From an uncultured Streptococcus sp. (GTDB lineage Bacteria; Bacillota; Bacilli; Lactobacillales; Streptococcaceae), in the NCBI RefSeq assembly GCF_938036805.1, contig NZ_CALHWC010000068.1, positions 1 to 11,005 on the forward strand: DNA of 11,005 nt. Reading direction: 5' to 3'. The notes under the pieces are model-generated. The model was not told where the DNA came from. It was given only the letters and a program-made list of their open reading frames with translations, and did not search any database. Shown here one piece after another: positions 1 to 6,889 of this stretch; position 1 is the stretch's first letter; the number at the start of each line of letters is the position of its first letter. The position numbers were made by a program, and so were the translations under genes.

Positions 1-2
1 GC

Positions 3-95
3 TTCATCGTCCGAAAAATGGGAACTTTCCGTTATTATCCTAACCCTCTCAAATTTAAGCTGCTTCAACTCATAAAGAAAATTCTAAGACGTTAA
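3..95 (+). CDS. C-terminal end of an unidentified plus-strand gene (partial)
   Basis: The plus-strand frame beginning at base 3 stays open for 30 codons and stops with TAA at 93-95. It encodes a tail ending in KLLQLIKKILRR, which is basic and hydrophobic, as in many real protein C-termini. A rho-independent terminator lies directly on the stop codon, with a T-rich tail in this direction too, which supports a gene ending here convergently with the hydrolase. The upstream part is outside the window and I cannot assign a family. A second plus frame is also open to 75, but its end does not abut the terminator as closely. Confidence 0.5.
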   Translation, partial: FIVRKMGTFRYYPNPLKFKLLQLIKKILRR

Positions 96-123
96 AAAAC
101 CAAGGTTTCCCTTGGTTCTTTTG
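94..123. terminator. Bidirectional rho-independent terminator
   Basis: Perfect 8-bp inverted repeat AACCAAGG (98-105) / CCTTGGTT (110-117) with a 4-nt loop. On the minus strand it is followed by a T run (complement of 94-97), and on the plus strand by TCTTTTG. It lies between the stop of the hydrolase gene (127) and the stop of the left-edge plus-strand gene (95), so it can serve both convergent transcripts. Confidence 0.85.
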
Positions 124-126
124 TGT

Positions 127-3100
127 TTATCTATAACGAGGTGACGCGAAACCACGGATATTTCCATGACCAATACGGTAAGTATTGCGTTTAACTTCGT
201 TATTGCTGTTGCCTTCAATCGTATGAATGATACCATTTTCAACTTTTTCGACAATACCAATATGATCAGCCCAGCCATCGTTTTGCTGGGTATCTTTATC
301 CCAGTTAAAGGTGATAATATCGCCGGCTTTAGGTGTAGAATTACCATCTTCATTCCAGATACCTAAACGTTTAAAGATGTGAATATGGCGCTCAACACCG
401 CATTCGCGACCGATAAGATCGCTCAAGCCTTCTCTTTGGAAAATAACTGTCGTGAAAATATCGCACCAGTCATCTGAATTCTTCACAGCATAACCAACCG
501 GTAACGGTCTAACGCTATTATAGTCATTGACCAGACGGTGGTGCTCGGCACTGCCTCCCTTGACGCCAACCATCGCTGCTGCTGCTGCAAGAACACGATC
601 ACGCTGACTGCTAGGCGATTGTGGATGCTTAATAGAAATCGTGGTCTTCTCTCCACCAGCCCCTTGCAGCTGATTACGATTATTCAAGTAATATAGGTGA
701 ACATTGTACTCGCCTTGGCTATTTTTATGATCTCTTGCATAAACATGCTTGCGATAAGTACCATCAGCTTGGCGTTCCGCCGCATACCACTGAATATCAT
801 CTTGTCCATTTTGACTGGACCAAGTTGGCAAATAGACAGTTTTGACACCTTCTGGAGCTACAACGCCAGAAACGACGATATCAAATTCACCAGTTTCATT
901 GTTTTTATTTTGGATACTGATTTTTCCTTGTGGTTTCTCCCCTGTCGCAATGGACACCTTGGTTGTTGTACCACCGACGCCGACCAACTTACCGTCACCT
1001 TGAACGTAATATAAATGAACACTGTAGTCGCCAACAGAATTCTTATGCTCGCTAGCACGGACAGTAAATTTATAAGTACCGTCTGACTGTTTTTGTGCCT
1101 TGTGCCAAATCAAATCATCCTGACCTTGATCATTTGACCAAGTCGGAAGCAAGACTTCACGAACGCCTTGCGGGCTAGAAACTTCAGACACGATCACATC
1201 GAATGTACCGGTCTTTGGATTATTGTTGGCAATAGTCAGCTTGCCTTCTGGTTTAGCAACGGAAACCTTAGTCGTTGTACCAACAACGCCAACCAACTTG
1301 CCGTCATTTTGAATATAGTACAAGTGGACACTGTAGTCGCCAACAGAATTCTTGTGCTCACTAGAACGGACAGTAAATTTATAAGTACCGTCTGACTGTC
1401 TTTGCGCCTTGTGCCAGATGATGTCGTCCTGACCTTGATCATTTGACCAAGTTGGAAGCAAGACTTCACGAACGCCTTGTGGGCTGGAAACCTCGGACAC
1501 GATCACATCGAATGTACCGGTCTTGGGATTGTTGTTGGCAATAGTCAGCTTGCCTTCTGGTTTAGCAACTGAAGCACGAGTGACTTTGGTTGTTGTACCA
1601 CCAACGCCGACCATCTTGCCGTCGTTTTGGACATAGTACAAGTGGACGCTATAGTCGCCGACAGAGTTCTTATGCTCGCTAGAACGGACGGTGAATTTAT
1701 AAGTGCCGTCTGACTGTCTTTGAGCCTTGTGCCAGATAATATCATCCTGACCATTCTCATTTGACCAAGTCGGAAGTAAGACTTCACGAACACCTTGCGG
1801 GCTAGACACCTCGGACACGATCACATCAAATGTACCGGTCTTTGGATCGTTGTTGGCAATAGTCAGCTTGCCTTCTGGCTTAACAACTGAAACCTTGGCC
1901 GTTGTACCACCGACGCCGACCAACTTACCGTCACCTTGAACGTAATACAAGTGAACATTGTATTCGCCCGTAGAACCTCTATGGTTGGCAGCATTAACTG
2001 TCAGCTTATAAGTTCCGTTGGCTTGCTTCGTTGCAGTGTACCAAACAATATCATCTTGCCCACGCTCACTGGACCAAGTTGGAAGTTTAACTTCCTGAAC
2101 TCCATGTGGTGCGGAAACTTCGGAAACAACAACATCAAATGTGCCAGTTTTTGGATTATTATTTTGAATACTAATCTTACCTGTCAGCGGTTGTTTAACC
2201 AAAGTAGCTCTAGCTGTAAATCTTCCAGAATAGTCAATACTCTGGTCGAAAACATGCTTACCAGGCAACAATTGCGCTTGAGAAGTAAATTGCCAAGCTC
2301 CTGCTCTGCTATTATACTTCAAATTTTTAGCATCATTTGCACTTAGCTTAGGTGCTGGATACTGAGCAATCCAAAAATTATCAAGGCCAAAAAGAGATGT
2401 ATTGATTGAACCTTTGTGGCGTAGATTGTTCTGGTCAACCCAGCTAGCGCTCGTGTAATACATCAGATTTGCATATCCTTGCTTGCGCATTTCATCTGCC
2501 CAGGCCTGAGTATGCTGGTTGATCCCCGTTTGCATTTTAGGGTCTTCCATGTCATTGACCATGACTGTATTTTTGGGCAGGGACAATTTATTAGCAAAAG
2601 CAGCATAGTAACGGGCTTCGGCTCTGGCTTCTGCATCATTTGTATAATGCGAGAAAGCATAGGTTGATACTTGCAAACCAGCTGCTTGCGCATTCCGAAC
2701 CTGAGACTCAGCAAAAGGATTAGTATAGTGGGTTCCTTCTGTCAGCTTGACAACGACACCGCCGACACCTTTGGATGCTAATTGGCGATAGTCTTCTACG
2801 CTGATATGGCCGTTATGACTACTCACATCCACAAAGGTAGAGCCCTTGATTTCTGCTTCTGAATTGCCACGCGCTGTTTGTCCTGCTGAAGAAGCCGCAT
2901 TATAAAAAGAAGTGCTGCCTTTTTTGGATGCAGGACTGACGCTGATCGCTGGGGAAGTCTGCTCAGCCTTTACTGGCTTCTGAATCGCTTCAGAAGCAGC
3001 TGATTTTGCTTGTTCACTTGCTTTATTTTCTGGTACATTCTCCTTGACCAGACTAGCAGCAGGTGCCAGATTTTCTGGTGCCTTGTATACTGGACTAGCT

Positions 3101-3324
3101 TCCGCTTTTGCGACCGAGCTTTCTTGTTTGACTTGACGATCTGTGGGTACCGCTTCTGGTAAGGCTACCTGCTGAGGTTGATGATCCTTTTCTACTTGAA
3201 GTTCTACCTTAGCTACTTCAGGGTCTGTGATTGTCGGCGCATTTTCTTCTGCCTGTACTACGTTAGCCGTTGCTGCTAGCAATATAGCTGTACTGGCTAA
3301 ATAGATAAGTTCCTTTGATTTCAC
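127..3324 (-). CDS. Secreted bifunctional cell-wall hydrolase: GH25 muramidase, five GBS Bsp-like repeats, CHAP domain
   Basis: 1065 residues, predicted exported peptidoglycan hydrolase. Residues 1-26 form a signal peptide (basic start, hydrophobic core, cleavage after VQA). Residues 27-160 are a low-complexity linker rich in Ala, Glu, Lys, Pro and Val. Residues 161-372 match GH25 lysozymes: FVDVSSHNG (164-172), KLTEG (193-197) and NDMED (257-261) hold the expected acidic active-site residues. Five Bsp-like repeats start near 382, 485, 591, 693 and 800. Residues about 905-1065 are a CHAP amidase/endopeptidase domain with likely catalytic Cys954 (DDWCD), His1021 (ADHIG) and Glu1037. The start is GTG, preceded by GGAG at 7-nt spacing, and the signal peptide fits this start. 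No LPXTG or choline-binding repeats are seen, so wall retention is probably through the Bsp repeats. The Bsp plus CHAP layout recalls the streptococcal competence hydrolase LytF, but the added GH25 domain makes that name unsafe. Confidence 0.93.
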   Translation of the reverse strand: MKSKELIYLASTAILLAATANVVQAEENAPTITDPEVAKVELQVEKDHQPQQVALPEAVPTDRQVKQESSVAKAEASPVYKAPENLAPAASLVKENVPENKASEQAKSAASEAIQKPVKAEQTSPAISVSPASKKGSTSFYNAASSAGQTARGNSEAEIKGSTFVDVSSHNGHISVEDYRQLASKGVGGVVVKLTEGTHYTNPFAESQVRNAQAAGLQVSTYAFSHYTNDAEARAEARYYAAFANKLSLPKNTVMVNDMEDPKMQTGINQHTQAWADEMRKQGYANLMYYTSASWVDQNNLRHKGSINTSLFGLDNFWIAQYPAPKLSANDAKNLKYNSRAGAWQFTSQAQLLPGKHVFDQSIDYSGRFTARATLVKQPLTGKISIQNNNPKTGTFDVVVSEVSAPHGVQEVKLPTWSSERGQDDIVWYTATKQANGTYKLTVNAANHRGSTGEYNVHLYYVQGDGKLVGVGGTTAKVSVVKPEGKLTIANNDPKTGTFDVIVSEVSSPQGVREVLLPTWSNENGQDDIIWHKAQRQSDGTYKFTVRSSEHKNSVGDYSVHLYYVQNDGKMVGVGGTTTKVTRASVAKPEGKLTIANNNPKTGTFDVIVSEVSSPQGVREVLLPTWSNDQGQDDIIWHKAQRQSDGTYKFTVRSSEHKNSVGDYSVHLYYIQNDGKLVGVVGTTTKVSVAKPEGKLTIANNNPKTGTFDVIVSEVSSPQGVREVLLPTWSNDQGQDDLIWHKAQKQSDGTYKFTVRASEHKNSVGDYSVHLYYVQGDGKLVGVGGTTTKVSIATGEKPQGKISIQNKNNETGEFDIVVSGVVAPEGVKTVYLPTWSSQNGQDDIQWYAAERQADGTYRKHVYARDHKNSQGEYNVHLYYLNNRNQLQGAGGEKTTISIKHPQSPSSQRDRVLAAAAAMVGVKGGSAEHHRLVNDYNSVRPLPVGYAVKNSDDWCDIFTTVIFQREGLSDLIGRECGVERHIHIFKRLGIWNEDGNSTPKAGDIITFNWDKDTQQNDGWADHIGIVEKVENGIIHTIEGNSNNEVKRNTYRIGHGNIRGFASPRYR
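634..2181 (-). repeat. Array of five GBS Bsp-like repeats inside the hydrolase gene
   Basis: Five tandem units of about 102-107 codons, each opening with GK(L/I)(T/S)I and sharing TGTFDV or a variant, LPTWS, GQDD, DGTY and HLYY. The three central units (about 955-1872) are nearly identical in protein and DNA, while the first and last have diverged. This pattern suggests recent duplication or gene conversion in the middle and possible copy-number variation between strains. The likely role is cell-wall binding. Confidence 0.9.
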
Positions 3325-3343
3325 CTTTTATCTCCAAACTTTT

Positions 3344-3373
3344 AAAAAGCTTGCCACCTTTAAGGCGACAAGC
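3344..3373 (-). terminator. Rho-independent terminator after tpiA
   Basis: Reading on the minus strand, GCTTGTCGCC, a 5-nt loop, GGTGGCAAGC and then TTTTT. The 10-bp stem includes two G-T wobbles. It begins 15 nt past the tpiA stop and its T run ends 19 nt before the GTG start of the hydrolase gene, so any transcript made upstream must pass it to reach that gene. Confidence 0.88.
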
Positions 3374-3388
3374 CATTTATTGTTATTC

Positions 3389-4147
3389 TTATTTCACAAA
3401 ATCAAGAAGAGCTAAGAAACTTTCAGCTTCAAGTGACGCACCACCAACAAGGGCACCATCAACGTCTGGACAAGCCATGTATGAAGCAACGTTTTCAGGT
3501 TTGACTGAACCACCGTATTGAACGCGAACTTTATCAGCAACTTCTTGACCAAAGTCAGCAGCTACAACGTCACGAACAACTTTACACATTTTTTGTGCAT
3601 CGTCTTGTGAAGCTGATTTACCAGTACCAATAGCCCAGATTGGCTCGTAAGCGATAACTGATGCAGCAACTTGTTCAGCTGTCAAGCCAGCCAAAGCAGC
3701 TGATACTTGAGCACCTACGAATTCAGCAGCTTTACCAGCTTCGTAAGTTTCAAGGCTTTCACCACAACAGATGATTGGAAGCATACCGTTTGCAAAGATT
3801 GCTTTAGCTTTTTTGTTGATATCTTCGTCAGTTTCATGGAAGTAGTCACGGCGTTCTGAGTGACCGATAACAACGTAGTCAGTCCCGATTTCTTTCAAAA
3901 CTTGTGGGCTTGTTTCACCAGTGAAAGCACCTGCATTTTCAAAGTAGCAGTTTTGAGCAGCAACTTTAAGGTTTGAACCTTTTGCAGCAGCAAGAACAGT
4001 TGTCAAATCAACTGCAGGAGCTGCGATACCTGCTTCAACAAGGTCTGATGAAGGAAGTTTTGATGCAACTGCTTCAACGAATGCTTTTGCTTCTTCTGGA
4101 TTTTTGTTCATTTTCCAGTTACCAGCGATAAATGGTTTACGTGACAT
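3389..4147 (-). CDS. tpiA: Triosephosphate isomerase
   Basis: 252 residues, the normal length for bacterial TIM. The enzyme interconverts dihydroxyacetone phosphate and glyceraldehyde 3-phosphate in cytosolic glycolysis and is a homodimeric TIM barrel. Visible catalytic residues are Asn10 and Lys12 (GNWKMN), His96 (IGHSERR) and Glu168 (YEPIWAIGTG, which leads into the flexible loop 6). Phosphate-binding GGSV (212-215) and VGGASL (234-239) are present. The ATG is preceded by GAGG at 8-nt spacing. It has its own extended -10 promoter and a strong terminator, as expected for a highly expressed housekeeping gene. The coding sequence is complete, with no sign of damage. Confidence 0.98.
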   Translation of the reverse strand: MSRKPFIAGNWKMNKNPEEAKAFVEAVASKLPSSDLVEAGIAAPAVDLTTVLAAAKGSNLKVAAQNCYFENAGAFTGETSPQVLKEIGTDYVVIGHSERRDYFHETDEDINKKAKAIFANGMLPIICCGESLETYEAGKAAEFVGAQVSAALAGLTAEQVAASVIAYEPIWAIGTGKSASQDDAQKMCKVVRDVVAADFGQEVADKVRVQYGGSVKPENVASYMACPDVDGALVGGASLEAESFLALLDFVK

Positions 4148-4182
4148 TTCACATACCTCTTCTATTTTTATTTATATGGGCT

Positions 4183-4193
4183 ATTATATCATA
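4183..4193 (-). promoter_or_regulatory. tpiA promoter, extended -10
   Basis: On the minus strand TATGATATAAT is a perfect TATAAT preceded by the TRTGN extension used in Gram-positive bacteria. The -35 region, near 4206-4211, is poor (TTTATT-like), which an extended -10 can tolerate. The predicted start site would give a leader of about 30 nt before the tpiA ATG. Confidence 0.75.
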
Positions 4194-4213
4194 AGTAAGC
4201 AAATTAATAAAGG

Positions 4214-4279
4214 TTATCCACAATTTTTCATCAAATCGTAATGTTTCTACTAGTTATCCACAGTTTTGGCTGTGAATAA
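4214..4279. promoter_or_regulatory. Cluster of three DnaA boxes upstream of the tpiA promoter
   Basis: TTATCCACA, the consensus DnaA box, occurs exactly at 4214-4222 and 4254-4262 on the plus strand. TTATTCACA, a single-base variant, occurs at 4271-4279 on the minus strand. The first two sit in a longer direct repeat, GTTATCCACARTTTT, exactly 40 bp apart. The second and third form a near-perfect 10-bp palindrome. The cluster lies between the HAD gene stop and the tpiA -35 region. No dnaA, dnaN or origin gene is in the window, so this is more likely a remote DnaA-binding cluster than the origin. Sequence match is certain; binding is inferred. Confidence 0.65.
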
Positions 4280-4305
4280 ACCATTTAAAGATCTCTAAGC
4301 ATCTT

Positions 4306-5067
4306 TTACTTCCTATTTTCCAGCAGTTCTTCTATATCTGTAATGACTCTGGCCTGCATTTTATTGAGCTTGTTTATCTCTGCATCCGAGTATGGGAATG
4401 TGTTCAGCAACACTCCATCAATCCCAACAGTTTGAGCAATAGCCATATCCGTAGAAAAATCATTGCCAACCATCACCGTGTCTTCTGGATTGAGCTGATT
4501 CTCTTCCAACACAAGCTCTAGCCATTCTGCTTGTGGTTTTTTGATCTGATAATCCGAAGAAATATAAACTTTGTCCAGATAATCGGCACAACCCGTCAAT
4601 TCAATTTCTGGCATTGTAAAAGCCTTTTGAGCATTAGAGAGCAAAATAACATCGCCTCCCTGATCCTTAATGGCCTTTAGAACTTTCAGGGTATTTGGAT
4701 AGGCATGGAGCTGACGACGGGACAAACTCCGAAAAGTCACGGCCAACTGCTCTCCCCAAGCCTGCACATCTGGAAGCGAAGTCCGTGTCTCATGCTTGAC
4801 TGGTGCTTCCTGCAAAAGCTGGATGAAAACCGCCACCAAATCAACCTCGGGATAGGCCACGCCTTTCTCTTGCGCTATCTTGCTTTCTTGCTTTACTACC
4901 AATTGTCTATATTGCTTTTTCAAGTCTTCTGGCTGATAATCTGCTCCATAAGCTGCATAGATGTGGGAAAGATACAACCATAAAGTCGGATCATCTTCGG
5001 CAGTCCTGATATCCACCAGTGTTCCATAAAAGTCAAAAAGATAATGTTTATATTCTAACTTGTGCAT
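4306..5067 (-). CDS. HAD-superfamily hydrolase (subfamily IA type)
   Basis: 253 residues from the ATG at 5067. This start is preferred because AAAGGGG precedes it at short spacing and the HAD fold begins right after it; the frame is open further upstream, but only inside the thioesterase gene. Motif I is DFYGTLVD with nucleophile Asp12. Motif II is LLSNA (Ser144), motif III is the KKP lysine (176-177), and motif IV is VGNDFSTD with Asp203 and Asp207. The helical cap lies between motifs I and II (about 20-120). The second motif-I aspartate, the usual acid/base in phosphatases, is Tyr14, as in L-2-haloacid dehalogenases, while motif IV stays phosphatase-like. The substrate is unknown. The gene overlaps the thioesterase gene by 20 nt and is probably translationally coupled to it. 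No strong terminator follows, so some transcription may continue toward tpiA. Confidence 0.88.
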   Translation of the reverse strand: MHKLEYKHYLFDFYGTLVDIRTAEDDPTLWLYLSHIYAAYGADYQPEDLKKQYRQLVVKQESKIAQEKGVAYPEVDLVAVFIQLLQEAPVKHETRTSLPDVQAWGEQLAVTFRSLSRRQLHAYPNTLKVLKAIKDQGGDVILLSNAQKAFTMPEIELTGCADYLDKVYISSDYQIKKPQAEWLELVLEENQLNPEDTVMVGNDFSTDMAIAQTVGIDGVLLNTFPYSDAEINKLNKMQARVITDIEELLENRK

Positions 5068-5452
5068 TTTTGCCCCTTTCGCCAGTGACAAACATGGTAA
5101 AGGTCCCCTTGCAGACATTCTTTCCATCTTGGTTGACAATATCCACATCCACCACTCTAGTCGTTCGGCCGGCATGGACACATTTTCCCTTAATGCTCAG
5201 GGTATCGCCAAGCTTAGCCGCTTTGAGATAATTGATGGAGGATTGTAGGGTCACGGCGTCAGCACCTTGGGAAATGATGACCAAACCGCTAATCTGATCG
5301 CACAAAGTAAATAGGTAGCCTCCATGCGCATTGCCATAGTAATTCAACGAAGAGGGAACGACCTCTGTCGTTACTAAAACATGACCATCTTTTGCCTCCT
5401 CAATTTTATAGTTTTCAAATGCTGAAATCGCATCAAAATGAAAATCTTTCAT
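5048..5452 (-). CDS. PaaI-family hotdog-fold acyl-CoA thioesterase
   Basis: 134 residues, typical for a single-domain hotdog thioesterase. The segment NAHGGYLFTLCD (41-52) is the characteristic motif of PaaI-type enzymes: Asn41, His43 and the GG turn form the active site at the start of the central helix, and Asp52 lies further along it. VTLQSSINYLKAA (67-79) is the usual following strand. Such enzymes hydrolyse acyl-CoA thioesters in the cytosol as tetramers; the substrate cannot be read from sequence. The ATG has GGAG at 6-nt spacing. It is the first gene of a two-gene unit with the overlapping HAD hydrolase, and a candidate promoter lies about 30 nt upstream. Confidence 0.9.
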   Translation of the reverse strand: MKDFHFDAISAFENYKIEEAKDGHVLVTTEVVPSSLNYYGNAHGGYLFTLCDQISGLVIISQGADAVTLQSSINYLKAAKLGDTLSIKGKCVHAGRTTRVVDVDIVNQDGKNVCKGTFTMFVTGERGKNAQVRI

Positions 5453-5482
5453 TCCTTACTCCATTAATTTTGCTTATACTTC

Positions 5483-5511
5483 ATCATACTACTTTTACTA
5501 GCAAGGAACAA
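5483..5511 (-). promoter_or_regulatory. Candidate promoter for the thioesterase-HAD unit
   Basis: On the minus strand TTGTTC (5506-5511), a 17-bp spacer and TATGAT (5483-5488), about 30 nt ahead of the thioesterase ATG. The -10 matches five of six positions and the -35 is partial. A perfect TATAAT (5514-5519) lies slightly upstream but lacks a clear -35, so it is an alternative. Confidence 0.4.
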
Positions 5512-5546
5512 TGATTATATGCACATTCCAATGGAAAAATTTTTTC

Positions 5547-5637
5547 TACCAGCTATTCAAATCCCCAGTACTACTAATCTATCAGCCGATTGGACTAGTA
5601 GCTTGGAAATGAAATTCTAAACCAAATTAGGCTGGTA
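5547..5637. repeat. Nested inverted repeats in the 255-bp gap between the MFS and thioesterase genes
   Basis: The outer arms TACCAGC (5547-5553) and GCTGGTA (5631-5637) enclose inner arms CTACTA (5571-5576) and TAGTAG (5596-5601). A further small inverted repeat, AATCT/AGATT, lies at 5641-5666, and the terminator hairpin of the MFS gene lies at 5683-5714. I see no reading frame with a ribosome site in 5453-5707. It does not match BOX element sequence as I remember it. Confidence 0.35.
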
Positions 5638-5682
5638 ATGAATCTAAAAATTCTCAGCTGAAGATTTGCAAGACAAAACATT

Positions 5683-5714
5683 AAACTAGGTTGGAAATTT
5701 CCCCAACCTAGTTT
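5683..5714 (-). terminator. Rho-independent terminator of the MFS gene, overlapping its stop codon
   Basis: Perfect 12-bp inverted repeat AAACTAGGTTGG (5683-5694) / CCAACCTAGTTT (5703-5714) with an 8-nt loop. The upstream arm on the minus strand contains the TAG stop of the MFS gene. It is followed on the minus strand by AATGTTTTG, a moderate T tract; the plus-strand side (GTTTCTATTTT) would also work. Confidence 0.8.
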
Positions 5715-6889
5715 GTTTCTATTTTCTTTTGATAAAGGTAGGAAATCAAAGCCAAGCCCATTACGCCTAGACCAAGTAGGAGAAAGGTGGCTGTGTGAAC
5801 ACTTGGCAAAAGCGTCATCAGGAAAGTCGCAGGAGGCATGAAAAGAATTGCCAGCGTGTAAATAGTCGAGAAAACACGGCCTAGATACTGCTGCTCCACC
5901 TTGGTCTGAACCTGGCTGAAGAAATGAATATTGAACACAGTCATAAAGAGCTCGCAGATAAGATTTCCAGAGTATGAGAAATATGGATGAACCGGTAGCA
6001 AGGCCGAGACACCCATGACCGCAACTCCTACACCTGTCAATAACAGGGCTACAAGAAGATTTCCCATACTGTCCTTAACCTTGCTGGCTAGAATAGCTCC
6101 GATGATTGAGCCGATAGCGCCCAAACTCAGAATAGTCGCATAAGAGCCGGTCTTATCATAGAGCAGATTAGTGAAAGGCAGCAGGTAATTAAAGGCTGCA
6201 AAGAAAAAGTTGACTGCAGAAGCTACCAAAAGCAGAAAGAAGATTTCTTTTTGCTGGCGGATATAGACTAAGCCTTCCTTGATATCTCTCAGGATATTGC
6301 CAAGATTGATGAGAGACTTCTGCTTGCTTGGCTCATGATTAGGCAGAAAGTAAACCAAGGCAAAAGCCAGAAAGAAGCTCAGCGCATCCAGTTGAAGAGT
6401 CACTCGCAAATTTGCATACTGCATCACAATAAAAGATAAAACAGGAGCTGAGACACTGATAACCTGCAAGACCAATTCCAGATGAGAATTGTAGGCCACA
6501 ATGTCATCCTTGTCCACAATCTCTGTAATGTAGGATTTATTAGCCGGCCGAGAAAAAGCAAATGCTATAGCCTGGACCACATTGGCAAAAATCAGTGCTC
6601 CAATCATGAGCTGGTCATTTGAAATAAAAGAAATCAGCAGACAAAGAACGGCACAAATCAAGTCCGTTACCATCAGCACCTTACGTCTGGAAAAGCGGTC
6701 TGTAATGGCTCCACCCAAAGGATTAAATAAGATAGAAGTAACTAGCTCTGATATCTGATAAATGCCCAAGACCGTCTGTCCCAGAACTCCCAAAGAAGCA
6801 AGCCAGATGCTATTTCCATAGTCATAAAGCATATTCCCAATTTTATTAATAGCAGCTCGTGTAATCAGCTGTACTGCCTGTCGATTCAT
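5708..6889 (-). CDS. MFS transporter, probable drug or metabolite exporter
   Basis: 393 residues from the ATG at 6889, with about 12 membrane helices. The cytoplasmic loop 2-3 signature GGAITDRFSRRK (59-70) matches MFS motif A. Overall it resembles the MFS exporters that include macrolide and siderophore efflux proteins; the substrate cannot be told. An in-frame ATG at 6907 exists, but it sits just ahead of a strong GGAAGGAGGT site placed 6 nt before the 6889 ATG, so the later start is much better. The gene is 78 nt downstream of an Rgg-type regulator on the same strand, which suggests the regulator controls it. Its Shine-Dalgarno lies in the downstream arm of a long hairpin, and a -10-like element lies in the hairpin loop. 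Confidence 0.9.
   Translation of the reverse strand: MNRQAVQLITRAAINKIGNMLYDYGNSIWLASLGVLGQTVLGIYQISELVTSILFNPLGGAITDRFSRRKVLMVTDLICAVLCLLISFISNDQLMIGALIFANVVQAIAFAFSRPANKSYITEIVDKDDIVAYNSHLELVLQVISVSAPVLSFIVMQYANLRVTLQLDALSFFLAFALVYFLPNHEPSKQKSLINLGNILRDIKEGLVYIRQQKEIFFLLLVASAVNFFFAAFNYLLPFTNLLYDKTGSYATILSLGAIGSIIGAILASKVKDSMGNLLVALLLTGVGVAVMGVSALLPVHPYFSYSGNLICELFMTVFNIHFFSQVQTKVEQQYLGRVFSTIYTLAILFMPPATFLMTLLPSVHTATFLLLGLGVMGLALISYLYQKKIETN

Noticed and set aside
634..2181. CRISPR array
   Set aside because: The regular repeats are about 310 bp long and protein-coding throughout, with no short repeat/spacer alternation.
697..2346. Plus-strand reading frames across the hydrolase repeats
   Set aside because: They are antisense shadows of the repetitive minus-strand gene, recur with the repeat period and have no ribosome sites or recognisable domains.
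3384..3391. TAAGAATA on the minus strand, one mismatch from the streptococcal ComX (cin) box TACGAATA, about 60 nt before the hydrolase start
   Set aside because: The mismatch falls on the conserved C, the sequence overlaps the tpiA stop codon, and a strong terminator lies between it and the gene. A chance match in AT-rich DNA is more likely.
4214..4279. Chromosomal replication origin
   Set aside because: Three DnaA boxes are present, but there is no dnaA, dnaN or rpmH gene and no AT-rich unwinding array in the window. A remote DnaA-box cluster fits better.
4253..4280. Rho-independent terminator for the HAD gene formed by the palindrome of two DnaA boxes
   Set aside because: A 10-bp stem exists, but no T tract follows on either strand and the arms are explained by the boxes.
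5068..5181. N-terminal extension of the HAD protein by 38 residues
   Set aside because: This stretch lies inside the thioesterase gene in another frame, has no HAD sequence, and a good ribosome site precedes the ATG at 5067.
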